A stretch of 38,048 nucleotides of DNA from assembly GCA_045536305.1 (NCBI GenBank), contig JAZSNH010000073.1, positions 1-38,048 on the forward strand, written 5' to 3'. This DNA comes from JAISGQ01 sp045536305. GTDB taxonomy: Bacteria; Bacillota; Clostridia; Oscillospirales; Acutalibacteraceae. Made by a program: the position numbers and the translations under genes. Of this stretch, positions 1-6,950 are shown in pieces (position 1 is the first letter of the stretch; each line of letters opens with the position of its first letter). Below the pieces are notes generated by a model that did no database searches, was not told where the DNA came from, and saw nothing but the letters and a program-made list of their open reading frames with translations.

Positions 1-313
<313 letters not shown>

Positions 314-484
314 TTGAGTAAATTACTCAGCGCAAAGCGCTTCGTAATTAACTCAGCAGAATCTGCGATTCTGCTGCGAGTTGATTCGAGGATTTACTTA
401 AGAGTCGCTTAAAAATCTCGATTCACATTTGACACTTTGTTCAGTTTTGAGGGAACATGAAAAATGTTCTTTGGCTACCAATAT
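314..484 (+). other. 23S-tRNA spacer with nested inverted repeats
   Basis: This 170-nt spacer has no reading frame of note. It holds stems consistent with rRNA processing: AGCGC/GCGCT near 330-340, CAGCAGAATC paired with GATTCTGCTG at about 353-377, and an outer AGTAAAT/ATTTACT pair. A TTGACA sequence occurs at about 429-434 but has no convincing -10 before tRNA-Lys. Most likely a transcribed spacer cut by RNases. Confidence 0.5.
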
Positions 485-560
485 GCACCATTAGCTCAGT
501 TGGTAGAGCACCTGACTCTTAATCAGGGTGTCCACGGTTCGAGCCCGTGATGGTGTACCA
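485..560 (+). tRNA. tRNA-Lys (anticodon CTT)
   Basis: 76 nt with encoded CCA. Acceptor GCACCAT pairs with ATGGTGT (one G-U), and the D-arm TAGCTCAGTTGGTAGAGCA is standard. The anticodon stem CCTGA/TCAGG encloses loop CTCTTAA, giving anticodon CTT. The T-arm contains GGTTCGAGCC, the discriminator is A, and CCA ends at 560. It sits between 23S and 5S, so it is part of the rRNA transcript. Confidence 0.98.
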
Positions 561-563
561 CAC

Positions 564-638
564 GGCCCGATGGTCAAGCGGTTAAGACACCGGCCTCTCA
601 CGCCGGTAACGGGGGTTCGATTCCCCCTCGGGTCACCA
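564..638 (+). tRNA. tRNA-Glu (anticodon CTC)
   Basis: 75 nt with encoded CCA, starting three bases after tRNA-Lys. Acceptor GGCCCGA pairs with TCGGGTC. The anticodon stem CCGGC/GCCGG encloses loop CTCTCAC, so the anticodon is CTC, which reads GAG. The T-arm has GGTTCGATTCC. It is co-transcribed with its neighbours. The CTC isoacceptor supplements the usual TTC one, which is not in this window. Confidence 0.97.
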
Positions 639-681
639 AAGCAGGTATAAACACCTGAAAAGGGTGTATAATACAAATAAG

Positions 682-798
<117 letters not shown>

Positions 799-802
799 AA
801 AA

Positions 803-829
803 GATTGCCTGATGTAAAACATCGGGCAA
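803..829 (+). other. Processing hairpin between 5S and tRNA-Asn
   Basis: ATTGCCTGATGT and ACATCGGGCAAT form a 12-bp stem with one wobble and a tiny loop. There is no T-run after it, so it is more likely an RNase substrate separating 5S from tRNA-Asn than a terminator. Confidence 0.5.
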
Positions 830-836
830 TAGATAT

Positions 837-912
837 TCCTCCATAGCTCAGTCGGTAGAGCACCTGACTGTTAATCAGGGAGTCACTGGTTCAAGTCCAG
901 TTGGGGGAGCCA
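837..912 (+). tRNA. tRNA-Asn (anticodon GTT)
   Basis: 76 nt with encoded CCA. Acceptor TCCTCCA pairs with TGGGGGA (one T-G), with discriminator G. The anticodon stem CCTGA/TCAGG encloses CTGTTAA, giving anticodon GTT. The T-arm GGTTCAAGTCC is identical to the one in the scrambled copy ending at 1212. It is the last gene of the rRNA operon, directly followed by a terminator. Confidence 0.98.
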
Positions 913-951
913 AAATAAAAAGCACTTGCAAAAGCAAGTGCTTTTTATTTT
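913..951 (+). terminator. rRNA operon terminator
   Basis: AAAAGCACTTGC and GCAAGTGCTTTT form a perfect stem around AAAA, extended by flanking A/T pairs and followed by T-rich sequence. It starts right after the CCA of tRNA-Asn. Confidence 0.9.
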
Positions 952-1004
952 GGCTTTTTCTTCTGTGCTTAAACAATTATTCCTTGCTTATCAACCAAGC
1001 GCCC

Positions 1005-1212
1005 CTACCGACTGAGCGTAGCTCAGTTGGTAGGATGTAGCTTGCCCGCTGCCGGTGGCAGAAGAAGGGCAAGCGTACATGGTGCAGCGGTCAAAATCTG
1101 CAGCAACGACTGTTGCGGCCGCAGATTTTGGGCACCGCAAACGTCAAACAATACACTCGAACACCAATATCAACTCGTCTGTGTGCAGTTCAAGTCCAGT
1201 TGGGGGAGCCAA
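1005..1212 (+). pseudogene. Interrupted tRNA-Asn copy with two inserted hairpins
   Basis: A D-arm-like segment (GCTCAGTTGGTAG, 1021-1033) and a complete T-arm, acceptor 3' strand and CCA (about 1188-1212, identical to the functional tRNA-Asn) flank ~155 nt of unrelated sequence. The D-arm is preceded by its own near-perfect inverted copy (CTACCGACTGAGC, 1005-1017), and no 5' acceptor strand matches TGGGGGA. The inserted part folds into two strong hairpins (1037-1079 and 1081-1136). The terminator after it is intact, and TTATCAACCAAG occurs both before this copy (about 988) and after it (about 1279), suggesting a tandem duplication that was then rearranged. It cannot form a normal tRNA as it stands. 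Confidence 0.6.
1037..1136 (+). other. Tandem long hairpins inside the broken tRNA
   Basis: Hairpin A pairs TGTA-GCTTGCCC with GGGCAAGC-g-TACA (1037-1079) and has an inner CTGCC-ggt-GGCAG stem. Hairpin B pairs GGTGC with GCACC, then AAAATCTGC with GCAGATTTT, then GCAAC with GTTGC (1081-1136). Such complementarity at three nested levels is unlikely by chance. It could be a small palindromic mobile element or a structured RNA. Confidence 0.6.
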
Positions 1213-1247
1213 AACCTGTTGCACACATCCGTGTGTAACAGGTTTTT
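1211..1247 (+). terminator. Terminator after the interrupted tRNA copy
   Basis: AACCTGTT-g-CACAC and GTGTG-t-AACAGGTT enclose ATCC and run into TTTTTT. It is fully intact although the tRNA before it is not. Confidence 0.88.
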
Positions 1248-1411
1248 TGTTTTCTCACTGCGCTTACACATTAGCTTTCTGTTTATCAACCAAGTACATG
1301 AGCGCTGCAAAAATAGGCATGAATATAGAAAATGTAAAATCTTATGTAAAAATTTTTACACACCCACAATCAAAACCTTTAGAAATTAAGCAAACTCCTA
1401 CGCGCAGAAAT

Positions 1412-1440
1412 TTGACAAAACAGAAAAAAGAAAATATAAT
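1412..1440 (+). promoter_or_regulatory. Consensus sigma-A promoter for the 59-aa gene
   Basis: TTGACA at 1412-1417, a 17-base spacer and TATAAT at 1435-1440 form an exact consensus promoter. The expected start near 1447 leaves a ~30-nt leader with the ribosome site AAGGAGA at 1463-1469. Confidence 0.92.
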
Positions 1441-1477
1441 ATAAAGGGTAATAAATATTGCTTAAGGAGATGTTGTT

Positions 1478-1657
1478 ATGGCGGACAGCTTGAAGGATAC
1501 CTGGAAAGAAACGGGAAAAGGTCTTGGCCATGCTTTTAGAGATCTTGGCAAAACTATTATAAAGAGCGGTGCAAAGGTCGTAAATAAAGTAGATGACTGG
1601 GCAAATGGTGACGAGGAAAACAAAGAAAACACTGATACGAATAACGATGAAAATTAA
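1478..1657 (+). CDS. Small charged protein (59 aa), unknown function
   Basis: This short gene of 59 residues begins MADSLKDTWKETGKGLGHAF and ends in an acidic, Asn-rich tail (about residues 44-59). The middle (residues 13-42) is amphipathic, with a GKGLGHAFRDLGKTI stretch and a lysine/valine-rich helix, and there is no membrane segment or cysteine. The ATG is chosen because AAGGAGA lies eight bases upstream and an exact consensus promoter precedes it; a perfect terminator follows the stop within a few bases. The gene is therefore a complete, probably strongly expressed monocistronic unit. The general look resembles small CsbD-like or phage-shock-like helical stress proteins, but I do not recognise a specific family. 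Confidence 0.8.
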   Translation: MADSLKDTWKETGKGLGHAFRDLGKTIIKSGAKVVNKVDDWANGDEENKENTDTNNDEN

Positions 1658-1660
1658 AGA

Positions 1661-1685
1661 AAAGCCCACGATTCGTGGGCTTTTT
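1661..1685. terminator. Bidirectional terminator
   Basis: AAAGCCCACG and CGTGGGCTTTTT form a 10-bp stem with a very short loop. The arms carry A-run and T-run on the two sides, so it can serve the 59-aa gene and the converging zinc-ribbon gene. Confidence 0.9.
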
Positions 1686-1701
1686 CAGTGTAAAAACTAA
1701 T

Positions 1702-2103
1702 TTATTCTTTAGGCATCTCTGCAGGATCGGCAAATTCAACGATGATAGTATTTGTCCAGAAGCCGGGTTTGATATGAGCCTTTACATAAACGTTGGGAGA
1801 TTCGGGAGCGACATTGAAAAGAAGGTCCTGACATCTGCGTGTCATGCCGCAGGTCATGTGAAGCTGATGGTTGCCGAAGGGAATAGGTATAAGAAGGCTC
1901 TGCTTATTGGCAATATGTCCGATAGGCTGACCGTCAAGATAGATTCCGTAACCTGCAGCCACACCGATAGGTGAACCCATACGATAAAGCTGGATCATAC
2001 CTCCGAGGTTTACATCAATGGCGGTACCGCATTTGGGGCAAGGCAGTGAGCCTGTTACATCGAGAACATTGCCGCATTTGGAACACTTTACTCTATAGTT
2101 CAT
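1702..2103 (-). CDS. Zinc-ribbon protein with beta-rich C-terminal domain
   Basis: 133 aa. Two CxxC knuckles at residues 7-10 (CSKC) and 22-25 (CPKC) form an N-terminal zinc ribbon. The rest (about 36-133) is predicted beta-rich, with GxxIGVAAGYGIYLDGQPIG and an HMTCG segment. This resembles the small domain with a glycine-containing turn that presents a ligand-like loop in PEGA/DUF2846-type proteins, though that assignment is only a resemblance. No signal peptide or membrane segment is seen, so it is probably cytoplasmic. It is transcribed alone from the promoter at 2133-2161. Zinc-ribbon proteins of this layout are common in Clostridia and mostly uncharacterised. Confidence 0.8.
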   Translation of the reverse strand: MNYRVKCSKCGNVLDVTGSLPCPKCGTAIDVNLGGMIQLYRMGSPIGVAAGYGIYLDGQPIGHIANKQSLLIPIPFGNHQLHMTCGMTRRCQDLLFNVAPESPNVYVKAHIKPGFWTNTIIVEFADPAEMPKE

Positions 2104-2132
2104 ATCAACACATCCTTATCTTATTTTATTTA

Positions 2133-2161
2133 ATAATACCGTACAACAGCAAAAAAGTCAA
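2133..2161 (-). promoter_or_regulatory. Promoter of the zinc-ribbon gene
   Basis: Read on the minus strand: TTGACT (2161-2156), 17-base spacer, TATTAT (2138-2133). Confidence 0.75.
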
Positions 2162-2176
2162 CTTATTGAAATTTGT

Positions 2177-2205
2177 TTGACATGATAATGGATAACAGTT
2201 AAAAT
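2177..2205 (+). promoter_or_regulatory. Promoter of the GreA-type gene
   Basis: TTGACA at 2177-2182, a 17-base spacer and TAAAAT at 2200-2205. It is divergent from and close to the zinc-ribbon promoter: the two -35 boxes are 15 bases apart. Confidence 0.85.
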
Positions 2206-2235
2206 AAACTGAAAAAATATTAAGGGGAAATAGCT

Positions 2236-2739
2236 ATGCATGATGAGCTTACAAAAAAAGACATTGAGAAAATGCAGGAAGAGATCGATGACAGAGAATG
2301 CCGTCTGCGCCCTCAGCTTCTGGAAGAAGTTAAACGATGCCGCGAATTTGGTGACCTGAGCGAAAACTTTGAATATAAAGAGGCAAAGCGCGCAAGAAAC
2401 AGGAACGAAAGCCGCATACGATACCTTAAAAATATGATAAAGACAGCCCGAATAATAGAGGACACCTCAACAGAAGATACCGTAGGACTTTATGATAAAG
2501 TCGGCATTTATATGGAAGACTGTGATGAGGTGGAATACTACAAGATAGTCACAACGGTGCGGATCGATCCCCTGTCGGGTCTTGTAAGTAAGGATTCGCC
2601 GCTTGGCAAGGCAATACTCGGCAAAAAAATCGGTGACAGAGTTAAGGTTGAGGCGAACGAGAATTATACCTACTATGCGACTATTCGTTCAATTGAGAAG
2701 GGCATTGATGACGGAAGCGCAGAATTGGTGCAGTATTAA
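2236..2739 (+). CDS. GreA/GreB-family transcription elongation factor
   Basis: 167 aa, close to the ~160-aa length of GreA. The N-terminal coiled coil (about 1-75) carries the tip motif GDLSENFEYKEAKR near residues 39-52, which keeps the acidic Asp and Glu that coordinate the second metal in the RNA polymerase active site. The C-terminal FKBP-like domain ends with SPLGKAILGKKIGDRV near residue 121. Gre factors rescue backtracked polymerase by stimulating transcript cleavage. The sequence differs from a textbook GreA (Phe instead of Ala after SEN, and an Arg-rich second helix), so it may be a second Gre paralogue, not the housekeeping copy. It is a single gene with its own promoter (2177-2205) and terminator; AGGGGAAAT lies just upstream of the ATG. 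Confidence 0.93.
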   Translation: MHDELTKKDIEKMQEEIDDRECRLRPQLLEEVKRCREFGDLSENFEYKEAKRARNRNESRIRYLKNMIKTARIIEDTSTEDTVGLYDKVGIYMEDCDEVEYYKIVTTVRIDPLSGLVSKDSPLGKAILGKKIGDRVKVEANENYTYYATIRSIEKGIDDGSAELVQY

Positions 2740-2740
2740 C

Positions 2741-2778
2741 TAAAAAATAATCCTTGCTGCGCAAGGATTATTTTTTAG
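2741..2778. terminator. Bidirectional terminator
   Basis: TAAAAAATAATCCTTGC and GCAAGGATTATTTTTTA form a perfect stem around TGC. It is placed between converging GreA-type and serpin genes. Confidence 0.92.
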
Positions 2779-2780
2779 TC

Positions 2781-3956
2781 TTAAATTCTTTCTGTAATTC
2801 CGGCAAACAACAGCTCATCGCCATTTAAGATAAAGTAGATAAAGGGTCTGTCCAACCTTACAGTGACCGTCGGAGCGCTTTTAATGGACACCTCAACGCC
2901 TGCGGCGGCACCGCCCTGCGTACCGAGCTCGTCAACATTCAGACAGCAATTCTGCAGAAAATCGCTTATATACACATTGCCGTCTTTTGCACCCAAAGCT
3001 GAAAAATCAGCATCCTTTGAAGAGAAGGCATCGGGTGCGCCCATGTTTATGACAGCCTGAGAAAGAGAAAGTCTGCTGCTCGTTTTAAATTTCGGGAGGA
3101 ATACCCGCACTTTTTTTTGTTCGGCAGAGGAGATCATCTGAGTAAAGGTTTTTGAATCAAGGGATGCAACAAGCTCTGCGGTGCTGACACCTTCGTTCGG
3201 AAGCAGAGCAATAAAACAACTGCCGTTGGTGTAAGGCTTAGCAAATCCGGTTGAAAGCTCGGTTTCAAGATAGATGTTCTCAGTGGAGGTCATAAACTCT
3301 ACATTTCCGACATTGCCGTCCGATGAGGTGAAAAGGCCCTCGGAAACATTATCTTCAGTATAAGGAGTGACCCATTCACCGTCAAAAGTAAAGGCAGAGA
3401 GGATGTACATAACAGACTCAGGGGGAATATCATCTATTATAGATTCAATGCGTCCGTCGGTGGAATCCTTTACCCAGTTGTTGATAGAATCAAGAGCAGT
3501 GCCAAAATCTGCGGAAAAAATATCGGCAGACAGGGTGTTTTTTACCTGAGCAGAATATTCACTGCTTAGCTCAAGCCGCCCGTCGTTGCTGAGCCAGACG
3601 GACAATACACAATCGTTCTCTGTAAGTGCTGTGCCGAGAGAAGCTGCAAGTGAAGATATGTCTGCGCCCGAAACAAGAACATCGCTAAGCTGCAATTTTG
3701 TGTTCCCCGATGAGCCCAGTGCGGCGGCTGTCAGGCAGCCTGAAGCACAGAGCGGAGAAACAAGCACATTTTCATCCTTGACCTGGCATTCCTTCAGTAA
3801 ACCGAGAGAAAAATCAAGGGTGGAGAGCTTGTTCTGATTGGTGTTTGTCTGTGCGGAAGGAACAACCTCGGGTGTTTTTGACGAAATCAAAAAACCGGAT
3901 AAGACAGATAATATGAGAGCGATTCCCAAGACAAAAAGGAAAACAGTCTTTTTCAT
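2781..3956 (-). CDS. Serpin with N-terminal membrane anchor or signal
   Basis: 391 aa. Residues 5-26 are hydrophobic after MKKT, giving an export signal or signal anchor; no lipobox Cys is seen. The serpin fold follows: NVLVSPLCASGCLTAAALGS (helix B region), NNWVKDSTDGRIESIIDDI, FTFDGEWVTPY, and the C-terminal DRPFIYFILNGDELLFAGI. The reactive-centre hinge reads ELGTQGGAAAGVEV, with small residues at P12-P9 as needed for loop insertion, so it is probably inhibitory. Counting 15 residues from the hinge Gly puts P1 at the Lys of SIK-SAP, predicting a trypsin-like target. Gut Clostridia are known to carry serpins that act on host or neighbour proteases. Transcribed alone from 3990-4018. Confidence 0.93.
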   Translation of the reverse strand: MKKTVFLFVLGIALILSVLSGFLISSKTPEVVPSAQTNTNQNKLSTLDFSLGLLKECQVKDENVLVSPLCASGCLTAAALGSSGNTKLQLSDVLVSGADISSLAASLGTALTENDCVLSVWLSNDGRLELSSEYSAQVKNTLSADIFSADFGTALDSINNWVKDSTDGRIESIIDDIPPESVMYILSAFTFDGEWVTPYTEDNVSEGLFTSSDGNVGNVEFMTSTENIYLETELSTGFAKPYTNGSCFIALLPNEGVSTAELVASLDSKTFTQMISSAEQKKVRVFLPKFKTSSRLSLSQAVINMGAPDAFSSKDADFSALGAKDGNVYISDFLQNCCLNVDELGTQGGAAAGVEVSIKSAPTVTVRLDRPFIYFILNGDELLFAGITERI

Positions 3957-3989
3957 AAGATACCCCTTTGAGTATTGTTTAATAAAGTA

Positions 3990-4018
3990 ATTATATCATC
4001 TGCAAGCTGTGATTACAA
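3990..4018 (-). promoter_or_regulatory. Promoter of the serpin gene
   Basis: Read on the minus strand: TTGTAA (4018-4013), 17-base spacer, TATAAT (3995-3990). Confidence 0.85.
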
Positions 4019-4028
4019 GCATGACAGT

Positions 4029-4057
4029 TTGACAACAGTACATAAGCAGAGTAAAAT
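4029..4057 (+). promoter_or_regulatory. Promoter of the membrane/TPR gene
   Basis: TTGACA at 4029-4034, a 17-base spacer and TAAAAT at 4052-4057. Transcription should begin near 4064, immediately before the ribosome site GAGGTGA at 4066-4072, so the leader is extremely short. Confidence 0.85.
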
Positions 4058-4078
4058 CAATAAAAGAGGTGATACAAA

Positions 4079-5476
4079 ATCAACAGGTTTTTTATTTATA
4101 GTTTTCTTGCCGTGGCACTTTTGGTGCTTTTGCGTACCATTGCGGTAGTTGTCAGCCGAAAAAGCAGGACTGTTCCTTATTATGTCCGCGCAGAGATAAA
4201 AGATGACGAACAGCCCGACGCAGTATACTATGAACGACTGAGAGTTTTTGAGGGATTGATTTTGTGCGGAATAGGACTGTACTTTTTTTCTCGTATATAT
4301 TCAGACCCCGTTTATTCGTTTAATGGCACCTTCATAGCCTGCCTTATTTTCGGTTTTGTGTTTTTGGCTTTAGGTATTCCTTTATGCTTTGTGTGCTCGG
4401 GAGGCTGTGCTGTTATAACGAAAAAAAGGGTAATAATTTACCGCACACGCTGCTTTGCAAAAGACAGCCTGAATGCTGTTCCCAAAAATGAGATACTTCG
4501 TGCATGCAGAATAACAGCAGGTGCGAAAGGGGTAGTTTCGTCCTTTTTCTCTCTTATTTTTGCGTTTATCAAGGGAGATACAGAAAAAGTGCACGAAATG
4601 TACGACAGAGCATTTTTAAACGGATGTCTGGAGGTCTGCGCGGCCGACCGATCTTACAGGATAAGGCTCAGTTCCAAACAGGCAGATGAAGCGCTCAATG
4701 ACATAGCAGAGCTTTGCGGCAGCAAGGCCGCAGGAGGAAAAAGGACAGAACGGAAATTCTCATATATCAAGCAGGCAATTAGTATCATATCGGCGCTGGC
4801 TGTTGCTTTGATATTCGGCATTGCACTTACGTCAAATGCAAGGAAAACCGTCGAAAAACAGTATATAAAAGCAGTATATCTGCAGGATACGGAAGCGTTC
4901 AGTCAGGCGTATGTAGAGTTTGAGCATCTGTCTGAGAGATATAGCTACCGCGACAGCGATTTTCGTGCGAAATACTGCTATGCGCGGCTTGAGATGTATC
5001 AGGGTAATTACAGACGGGCAGCAGAGCAGATATATGATTTACCCGAATTTGATGAGAAAAAGGACCTGCTTTATTCCTGTGCTTTTGCATTAGAGCAGGA
5101 AAACAGCGCGGCACTTGCAGCAGATATATACACAGCACTCGGCGATTACAAGGATTGCAGGGAGCGACTTGCGCTTATAAACGATGCATATAATGCGGCG
5201 ATAGAAGCTTTCGATTCGAGAGATTATGTTACCGCAGCACAAGGATTTTCGCTGCTCAGAGATTATAAAGAGACGCCGAGCTATGTATCGCTGCTCTGCA
5301 CAGAAGCCGATAAGCTCACACCGCCAAAGGGCAATCCTGAAAAGCTTGAGAGCAAAGAGATAGTAAGCTTGTGCGAGCAGGCACAAACTATACTCGAGCA
5401 TCTTTTGTGGGACAGTGAATGTGCGAAGCTCAATGCTTTGTGCGAAGAGTATTTATCCGTTTACAAATTTGATTAG
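4079..5476 (+). CDS. Membrane protein with PH-like middle and TPR-like C-terminus
   Basis: The frame runs to 5476. A GTG at 4112 has no ribosome site and would cut the first membrane helix, whereas ATC at 4079 follows GAGGTGA by six bases and gives INRFFIYSFLAVALLVLL, a full helix; I therefore annotate 4079 (465 aa) but with doubt. Further membrane segments lie near residues 60-75, 85-110 and 225-245. Between the third and fourth, CAVITKKRVIIYRTR resembles the start of a bacterial PH-like domain. The region after residue ~250 has TPR-like helices (QAYVEFEHLSERYSYRDS, LGDYKDCRERLALI). TPR domains mediate protein contacts. The C-terminal part probably faces outward or inward as a scaffold; topology is unresolved. 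Monocistronic, with promoter and terminator. Confidence 0.75.
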   Translation: MNRFFIYSFLAVALLVLLRTIAVVVSRKSRTVPYYVRAEIKDDEQPDAVYYERLRVFEGLILCGIGLYFFSRIYSDPVYSFNGTFIACLIFGFVFLALGIPLCFVCSGGCAVITKKRVIIYRTRCFAKDSLNAVPKNEILRACRITAGAKGVVSSFFSLIFAFIKGDTEKVHEMYDRAFLNGCLEVCAADRSYRIRLSSKQADEALNDIAELCGSKAAGGKRTERKFSYIKQAISIISALAVALIFGIALTSNARKTVEKQYIKAVYLQDTEAFSQAYVEFEHLSERYSYRDSDFRAKYCYARLEMYQGNYRRAAEQIYDLPEFDEKKDLLYSCAFALEQENSAALAADIYTALGDYKDCRERLALINDAYNAAIEAFDSRDYVTAAQGFSLLRDYKETPSYVSLLCTEADKLTPPKGNPEKLESKEIVSLCEQAQTILEHLLWDSECAKLNALCEEYLSVYKFD

Positions 5477-5477
5477 C

Positions 5478-5517
5478 GCAAAACAGCCTCCGAGTCAACG
5501 CTCGGAGGCTGTTTTGC
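5478..5517. terminator. Bidirectional terminator
   Basis: GCAAAACAGCCTCCGAG and CTCGGAGGCTGTTTTGC are perfectly complementary around TCAACG. Shared by the membrane/TPR gene and converging galE. Confidence 0.92.
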
Positions 5518-5542
5518 CGTGATGTGGAGAAAAAAGAGAAAA

Positions 5543-6535
5543 TTATCTGTCTCTGTAACCGTCAGGAAAATCCGAATGCCATTTCCATGCGGAGGCTATA
5601 ATAGTATCAAGATCGGAATGAGTAGGCTTCCAGTTAAGAACCCTGCGCGCCTTTTTATTACAGGCAACAAGAGTAGAAGGGTCTCCTGCGCGGCGGGCTT
5701 CGATCTTAACAGGGATATCTTTACCTGTTATTCTGCGGGCGGCCTCGATTATCTCGCGAACAGAATAGCCGTCGCCGACACCGAGATTGAACACATCGCT
5801 GTCGTTGCCGTTGTCAAGGTATTGAAGAGCTTTTAAATGTGCATCTGCAAGGTCGAGAACATGTATGTAGTCGCGCACACATGTGCCGTCAGCGGTGGGA
5901 TAGTCATCGCCGAAAATGCCTATATGACTGCGCCTGCCGCTTGCCGCCTGCAAAACTATTGGTATAAGATGGCTTTCGGGATTATGATCCTCACCGATGC
6001 CTGTTTCGTTATCGGCACCGCAGGCATTGAAATACCTCAAGGTCACATGTTTTATTCCATAGGCTTTATCGCACCATTTAAGAAGCTTTTCAATAGAAAG
6101 CTTTGTTTCACCGTAGGGGTTTGTCGGGATAGTTCGGTCAGATTCCTCTATGGGCTGTTTTTCGGGTTCACCGTAAGCGGCGGCAGTAGAGGAGAATACT
6201 ATTTTGTTTATTCCGTGATCGCGCATTGCACCTAAAAGAGATATCGCACCGCACATATTATTTTCATAGTATTTAATAGGGTCTGTGCAGCTTTCTCCGA
6301 CCAGTGAAAATGCCGCAAAATTGATAATACCGTCAATTTTATTTTCGGTAAAAAGCTTATCAAGAAATGCTCTGTCGCGAAGATCACCCACATAAAGCAC
6401 GGCATTTTTTACAGCATCTCGGTGGCCTGTGACAAGACTGTCGGCAACAATAGTCTCATAACCATGTCTGTTAAGCTCGGCAGCCATGTGGCTGCCTATA
6501 TAGCCTGCACCGCCGCATACGAGAATCGTTTTCAT
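5543..6535 (-). CDS. galE: UDP-glucose 4-epimerase
   Basis: 330 aa, the normal length for GalE. This SDR-type enzyme interconverts UDP-glucose and UDP-galactose using bound NAD. The N-terminal Rossmann motif GGAGYIGSH is at residues 8-16, Asp-31 (VADS) can bind the NAD ribose, and VGDLRD is near residue 49. The catalytic triad appears as SSTAAAYG near 115-122 with YGETK (Tyr/Lys) near 141-145; the sugar-binding RYFNACGAD lies near 167. The C-terminal VFNLGVGDGYSVREII and GRRSHIGIFGDDYPT are typical. It supplies galactose for surface glycans or feeds galactose into glycolysis. Transcribed alone from 6579-6607. Confidence 0.97.
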   Translation of the reverse strand: MKTILVCGGAGYIGSHMAAELNRHGYETIVADSLVTGHRDAVKNAVLYVGDLRDRAFLDKLFTENKIDGIINFAAFSLVGESCTDPIKYYENNMCGAISLLGAMRDHGINKIVFSSTAAAYGEPEKQPIEESDRTIPTNPYGETKLSIEKLLKWCDKAYGIKHVTLRYFNACGADNETGIGEDHNPESHLIPIVLQAASGRRSHIGIFGDDYPTADGTCVRDYIHVLDLADAHLKALQYLDNGNDSDVFNLGVGDGYSVREIIEAARRITGKDIPVKIEARRAGDPSTLVACNKKARRVLNWKPTHSDLDTIIASAWKWHSDFPDGYRDR

Positions 6536-6578
6536 GGCCGTATAGCTCCTATCTGCATTATATTGAATTTCTGATTTA

Positions 6579-6607
6579 ATAATAACCTAAATAGAAATAA
6601 TTTACAA
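6579..6607 (-). promoter_or_regulatory. Promoter of galE
   Basis: Read on the minus strand: TTGTAA (6607-6602), 17-base spacer, TATTAT (6584-6579). Confidence 0.75.
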
Positions 6608-6667
6608 TGGAATAAACCAACAAAAAACAAGACAAACTATATACAAAAGAGAAAGGACGAAAAAGCT

Positions 6668-6871
6668 ATGAACGACGGAATAGCCACAGGGCAGCCGAAG
6701 ATATATAACGGAATATACACAGGTGGCCTCAATAATCTTCTTGAGGCGGATTTTGAGGCTCGCGAATACTATCTTGGCTTGCCGAAGGAAACACGTGATA
6801 TGCTCTATACGATGCAGAATGATATAAATAACTTCGAAGCACTTAAAAATGCGGCAGAAAAGAAGCAATAG
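6668..6871 (+). CDS. Small soluble protein (67 aa), unknown
   Basis: 67 aa beginning MNDGIATGQPKIYNGIYTGG. The middle is acidic and helical (LLEADFEAREYYLGLPKETR) and the C-terminus is Lys/Glu rich; there are no cysteines and no membrane segment. GAAAGGAC lies 9-15 bases upstream of the ATG. The stop codon sits inside the long terminator stem that follows, which ties the end of the gene to the terminator and supports it being real. I do not recognise the family. It is isolated between divergent galE and converging fba. Confidence 0.75.
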   Translation: MNDGIATGQPKIYNGIYTGGLNNLLEADFEAREYYLGLPKETRDMLYTMQNDINNFEALKNAAEKKQ

Positions 6872-6904
6872 AAGGAGGTCATCCTCCTTCTATTGCTTCT
6901 TTTT
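6861..6904. terminator. Long bidirectional terminator overlapping a stop codon
   Basis: AGAAGCAATAGAAGGAGG and CCTCCTTCTATTGCTTCT form an 18-bp perfect stem with a four-base loop, followed by TTTTT. The TAG stop of the 67-aa gene lies in its left arm. It also faces the end of the converging aldolase gene. Confidence 0.9.
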
Positions 6905-6950
6905 AAACTGAGAAGAGAGATCTTCTCATAATATAAACGAATTTCAGAGC

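Noticed and set aside
1005..1247. tmRNA or group I intron in a tRNA
   Set aside because: Length is far below both, no peptide tag or intron core is seen, and the 5' acceptor strand does not pair with the 3' one.
1027..1444. Overlapping plus-strand frames of ~120-129 codons
   Set aside because: They cross the interrupted tRNA copy and terminator, lack ribosome sites and show tRNA-derived sequence. Their protein-like length is accidental.
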